A DNA stretch of 64,000 nucleotides from Nematostella vectensis (lineage: Eukaryota; Cnidaria; Anthozoa; Actiniaria; Edwardsiidae): positions 2,951,894 to 3,015,893 of the forward strand of contig NC_064040.1 of NCBI RefSeq assembly GCF_932526225.1, in the 5' to 3' direction. Below, in pieces: positions 61,776 through 64,000 of the stretch. Below the pieces are notes generated by a model, which had not been told where the DNA came from, made no database searches, and was given only the letters and a program-made list of their open reading frames with translations. Position 1 is the first letter of the stretch; every line of letters starts with the position of its first letter. Position numbers and translations under genes: made by a program.

Positions 61776-64000
61776 CACAGTCAGTCAAACCCGGGTAACG
61801 GTGCTAATAGCATGCTCACAGCAAGTCAAACCCGGGTAATGGTGCTAATAGCATGCTCACAGTCGGTCAAACCCGGGTAATGGTGCTCATAACAGGCTCA
61901 CAGTCGGTCAAACCCGGGTAATGGTGCTAATAGCATGCTCACAGCGGTCAAACCCGGGTAATGGTGCTAATAGCATGCTCACAGTCGGTCAAACCCGGGT
62001 AATGGTGCTAATAGCATGCTCACAGCAAGTCAAACCCGGGTAATGGTGCTAATAGCATGCTCACAGTCGGTCAAACCCGGGTAATGGTGCTCATAACAGG
62101 CTCACAGTCGGTCAAACCCGGGTAATGGTGCTAATAGCATGCTCACAGTCGGTCAAACCCGGGTAATGGTGCTCATAACAGGCTCACAGTCGGTCAAACC
62201 CGGGTAATAGTGCTAATAGCATGCTCACAGTCGGTCAAACCCGGGTAATGGTGCTAATAGCATGCTCACAGCGGTCAAACCCGGGTAATGGTGCTAATAG
62301 CATGCTCACAGCAAGTCAAACACGGGTAAGGGTGCTCATAACAGGCTCACAGTCGGTCAAACCCGGGTAATGGTGCTAATAGCATGCTCACAGCAAGTCA
62401 AACACGGGTAAGGGTGCTCATAACAGGCTCACAGTCGGTCAAACCCGGGTAATGGTGCTAATAGCATGCTCACAGCCGGTCAAACCCGGGTAATGGTGCT
62501 AATAGCATGCTCACAGCAAGTCAAACCCGGGTAAGGGTTCTAATAGCATGCTCACAGTCACTCAAACCCGGGTAATGGTGCCCATAGCATGCTCACAGTC
62601 ACTCAAACCCGGGTAATGGTGCCCATAGCATGCTCACAGTCGGTCAAACCCGGGTAACGGTGCTAATAGCATGCTCACAGCAAGTCAACCCCGGGTAATG
62701 GTGCTCATAACAGGCTCACAGTCGGTCAAACCCGGGTAATGGTGCTAATAGCATGCTCACAGCAAGTCAAACCCGGGTAAGGGTTCTAATAGCATGCTCA
62801 CAGCAAGTCAAACCCGGGTAAGGGTTCTAATAGCATGTTCACAGCAAGTCAAACCCGGGTAAGGGTTCTAATAGCATGCTCACAGTCGGTCAAACCCGGG
62901 TAATAGTGCTAATAGCATGCTCACAGTCGGTCAAACCTGGGTAACGGTGCTAATAGCATGCTCACAGCAAGTCAAACCCGGGTAATGGTGCTAATAGCAT
63001 GCTCACAGTCGGTCAAACCCGGGTAATGGTGCTCATAACAGGCTCACAGTCGGTCAAACCCGGGTAATGGTGCTAATAGCATGCTCACAGCGGTCAAACC
63101 CGGGTAATGGTGCTAATAGCATGCTCACAGTCGGTCAAACCCGGGTAATGGTGCTAATAGCATGCTCACAGCAAGTCAAACCCGGGTAAGGGTTCTAATA
63201 GCATGCTCACAGTCGGTCATACCCGGGTAAGGGTGCTCATAGCATGCTCACAGTCGGTCAAACCCGGGTAATGGTGCTAATAGCATGCTCACAGTCGGTC
63301 AAACCCGAGTAAGGGTGCTCATAACAGGCTCACAGTCACTCAAACCTGGGTAACGGTGCTAATAGCATGCTTACAGTCGGTCAAACCCGGGTAATGGTGC
63401 TCATAACAGGCTCACAGTCGGTCAAACCCGGGTAATGGTGCTAATAGCATGCTCACAGCGGTCAAACCCGGGTAATGGTGCTAATAGCATGCTCACAGTC
63501 GGTCAAACCCGGGTAATGGTGCTAATAGCATTCTCACAGTCGGTCAAACCCGGGTAATGGTGCTAATAGCATGCTCACAGCAAGTCAAACCCGGGTAATG
63601 GTGCTCATAACAGGCTCACAGTCGGTCAAACCTGGGTAACGGTGCTAATAGCATGCTCACAGCCGGTCAAACCCGGGTTATGGTGCCCATAGCATGCTCA
63701 CAGTCGGTCAAACCCGGGTAATGGTGCTAATAGCATGCTCACAGTCGGTCAAACCCGGGTAAGGGTGCTAATAGCATGCTCACAGTCGGTCAAACCCGGG
63801 TAAGGGTGCTCATAACAGGCTCACAGTCGGTCAAACCCGGGTAATGGTGCTAATAGCATGCTCACAGTCGGTCAAACCCGGGTAATGGTGCTAATAGCAT
63901 GCTCACAGTCGGTCAAACCCGGGTAATGGTGCTAATAGCATGCTCACAGCAAGTCAAACACGGGTAAGGGTGCTCATAACAGGCTCACAGTCGGTCAAAC
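61776..64000. repeat. Satellite of about 41 bp, about 54 copies, running past the window end
   Basis: The unit CTCACAGTCGGTCAAACCCG GGTAATGGTGCTAATAGCATG is 41 bp, or 39 bp when AGTCGG is shortened to AGCGG. Variants fall into classes: the left half is GTCGG, GCAAG, GCGG, GCCGG or GTCAC; the right half is CTAATAGCATG, CTCATAACAGG or CCCATAGCATG. Each unit holds the palindrome CCCGGG and usually AGCATGCT. The array is cut by the window edge, so its true length is unknown. Confidence 0.97.

Noticed and set aside
61776-64000. CRISPR-like array
   Set aside because: Units are contiguous 41-bp monomers with no unique spacers and no cas genes, in a eukaryotic context. It is a satellite.
61776-64000. 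tRNA-like B box (GGTCAAACCC) suggesting tRNA-derived repeats
   Set aside because: It lacks the GGTTCGANTCC spacing by one base, and no A box or cloverleaf could be formed.

Overview
The window looks like animal nuclear DNA, most probably from an anthozoan cnidarian such as a sea anemone. It has spliced genes with canonical GT-AG introns, a metazoan gene set (ATG14, a G-protein gamma subunit, RhoBTB, a receptor tyrosine kinase) and many minisatellites and small DNA-transposon remnants. The species is an inference from overall character. Exon joins were worked out by eye from reading frame, phase and splice signals.

Layout. (1) 1-162: a 32-bp minisatellite. (2) 2156-7679, + strand: ATG14 (Barkor) in about 12 exons, with a likely YY1-type 5' leader. 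(3) 9.0-9.6 kb: two adjacent DNA-transposon remnants and an 89-bp duplication. (4) 9555-15711, - strand: one large C2H2 zinc-finger gene. Two long open frames are joined here because the intron splits a single finger; a non-coding first exon is likely near 21.9 kb. (5) 15.7-24.5 kb: mostly non-coding, with a piggyBac-like TTAA element and a 79-bp tandem repeat. (6) 24570-24779, - strand: a G-gamma subunit in a single exon. (7) 25.4-33.8 kb: a Rho-family cluster. It holds an atypical Rho GTPase (+), a strongly diverged one (-), and a complete RhoBTB gene (+) with an intact GTPase and a CaaX box. All three share one intron position and phase. A 36-bp minisatellite fills RhoBTB intron 2. (8) 34.7-35.9 kb: a 53-54-bp minisatellite. 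(9) 36019-54181, - strand: a 30-exon receptor tyrosine kinase of about 1,425 aa (signal peptide, Cys-rich segment, six FN3-like modules, one membrane span, split kinase, ITIM-like tail). (10) 55.3-61.7 kb: no recognised gene. (11) 61.78 kb to the window end: a satellite of about 41 bp that runs past the edge.

The recognised genes concern membrane signalling (receptor kinase, G-gamma, prenylated Rho proteins), autophagy initiation and transcription. I see no evidence that they form one pathway. The two most notable points are the Rho cluster, where GTPase-impaired paralogs with CaaX boxes sit beside an ancestral-looking RhoBTB, and the receptor kinase gene, whose intronic tandem repeats repeatedly arise by duplication of exon ends, several of them carrying copied 5' splice sites.
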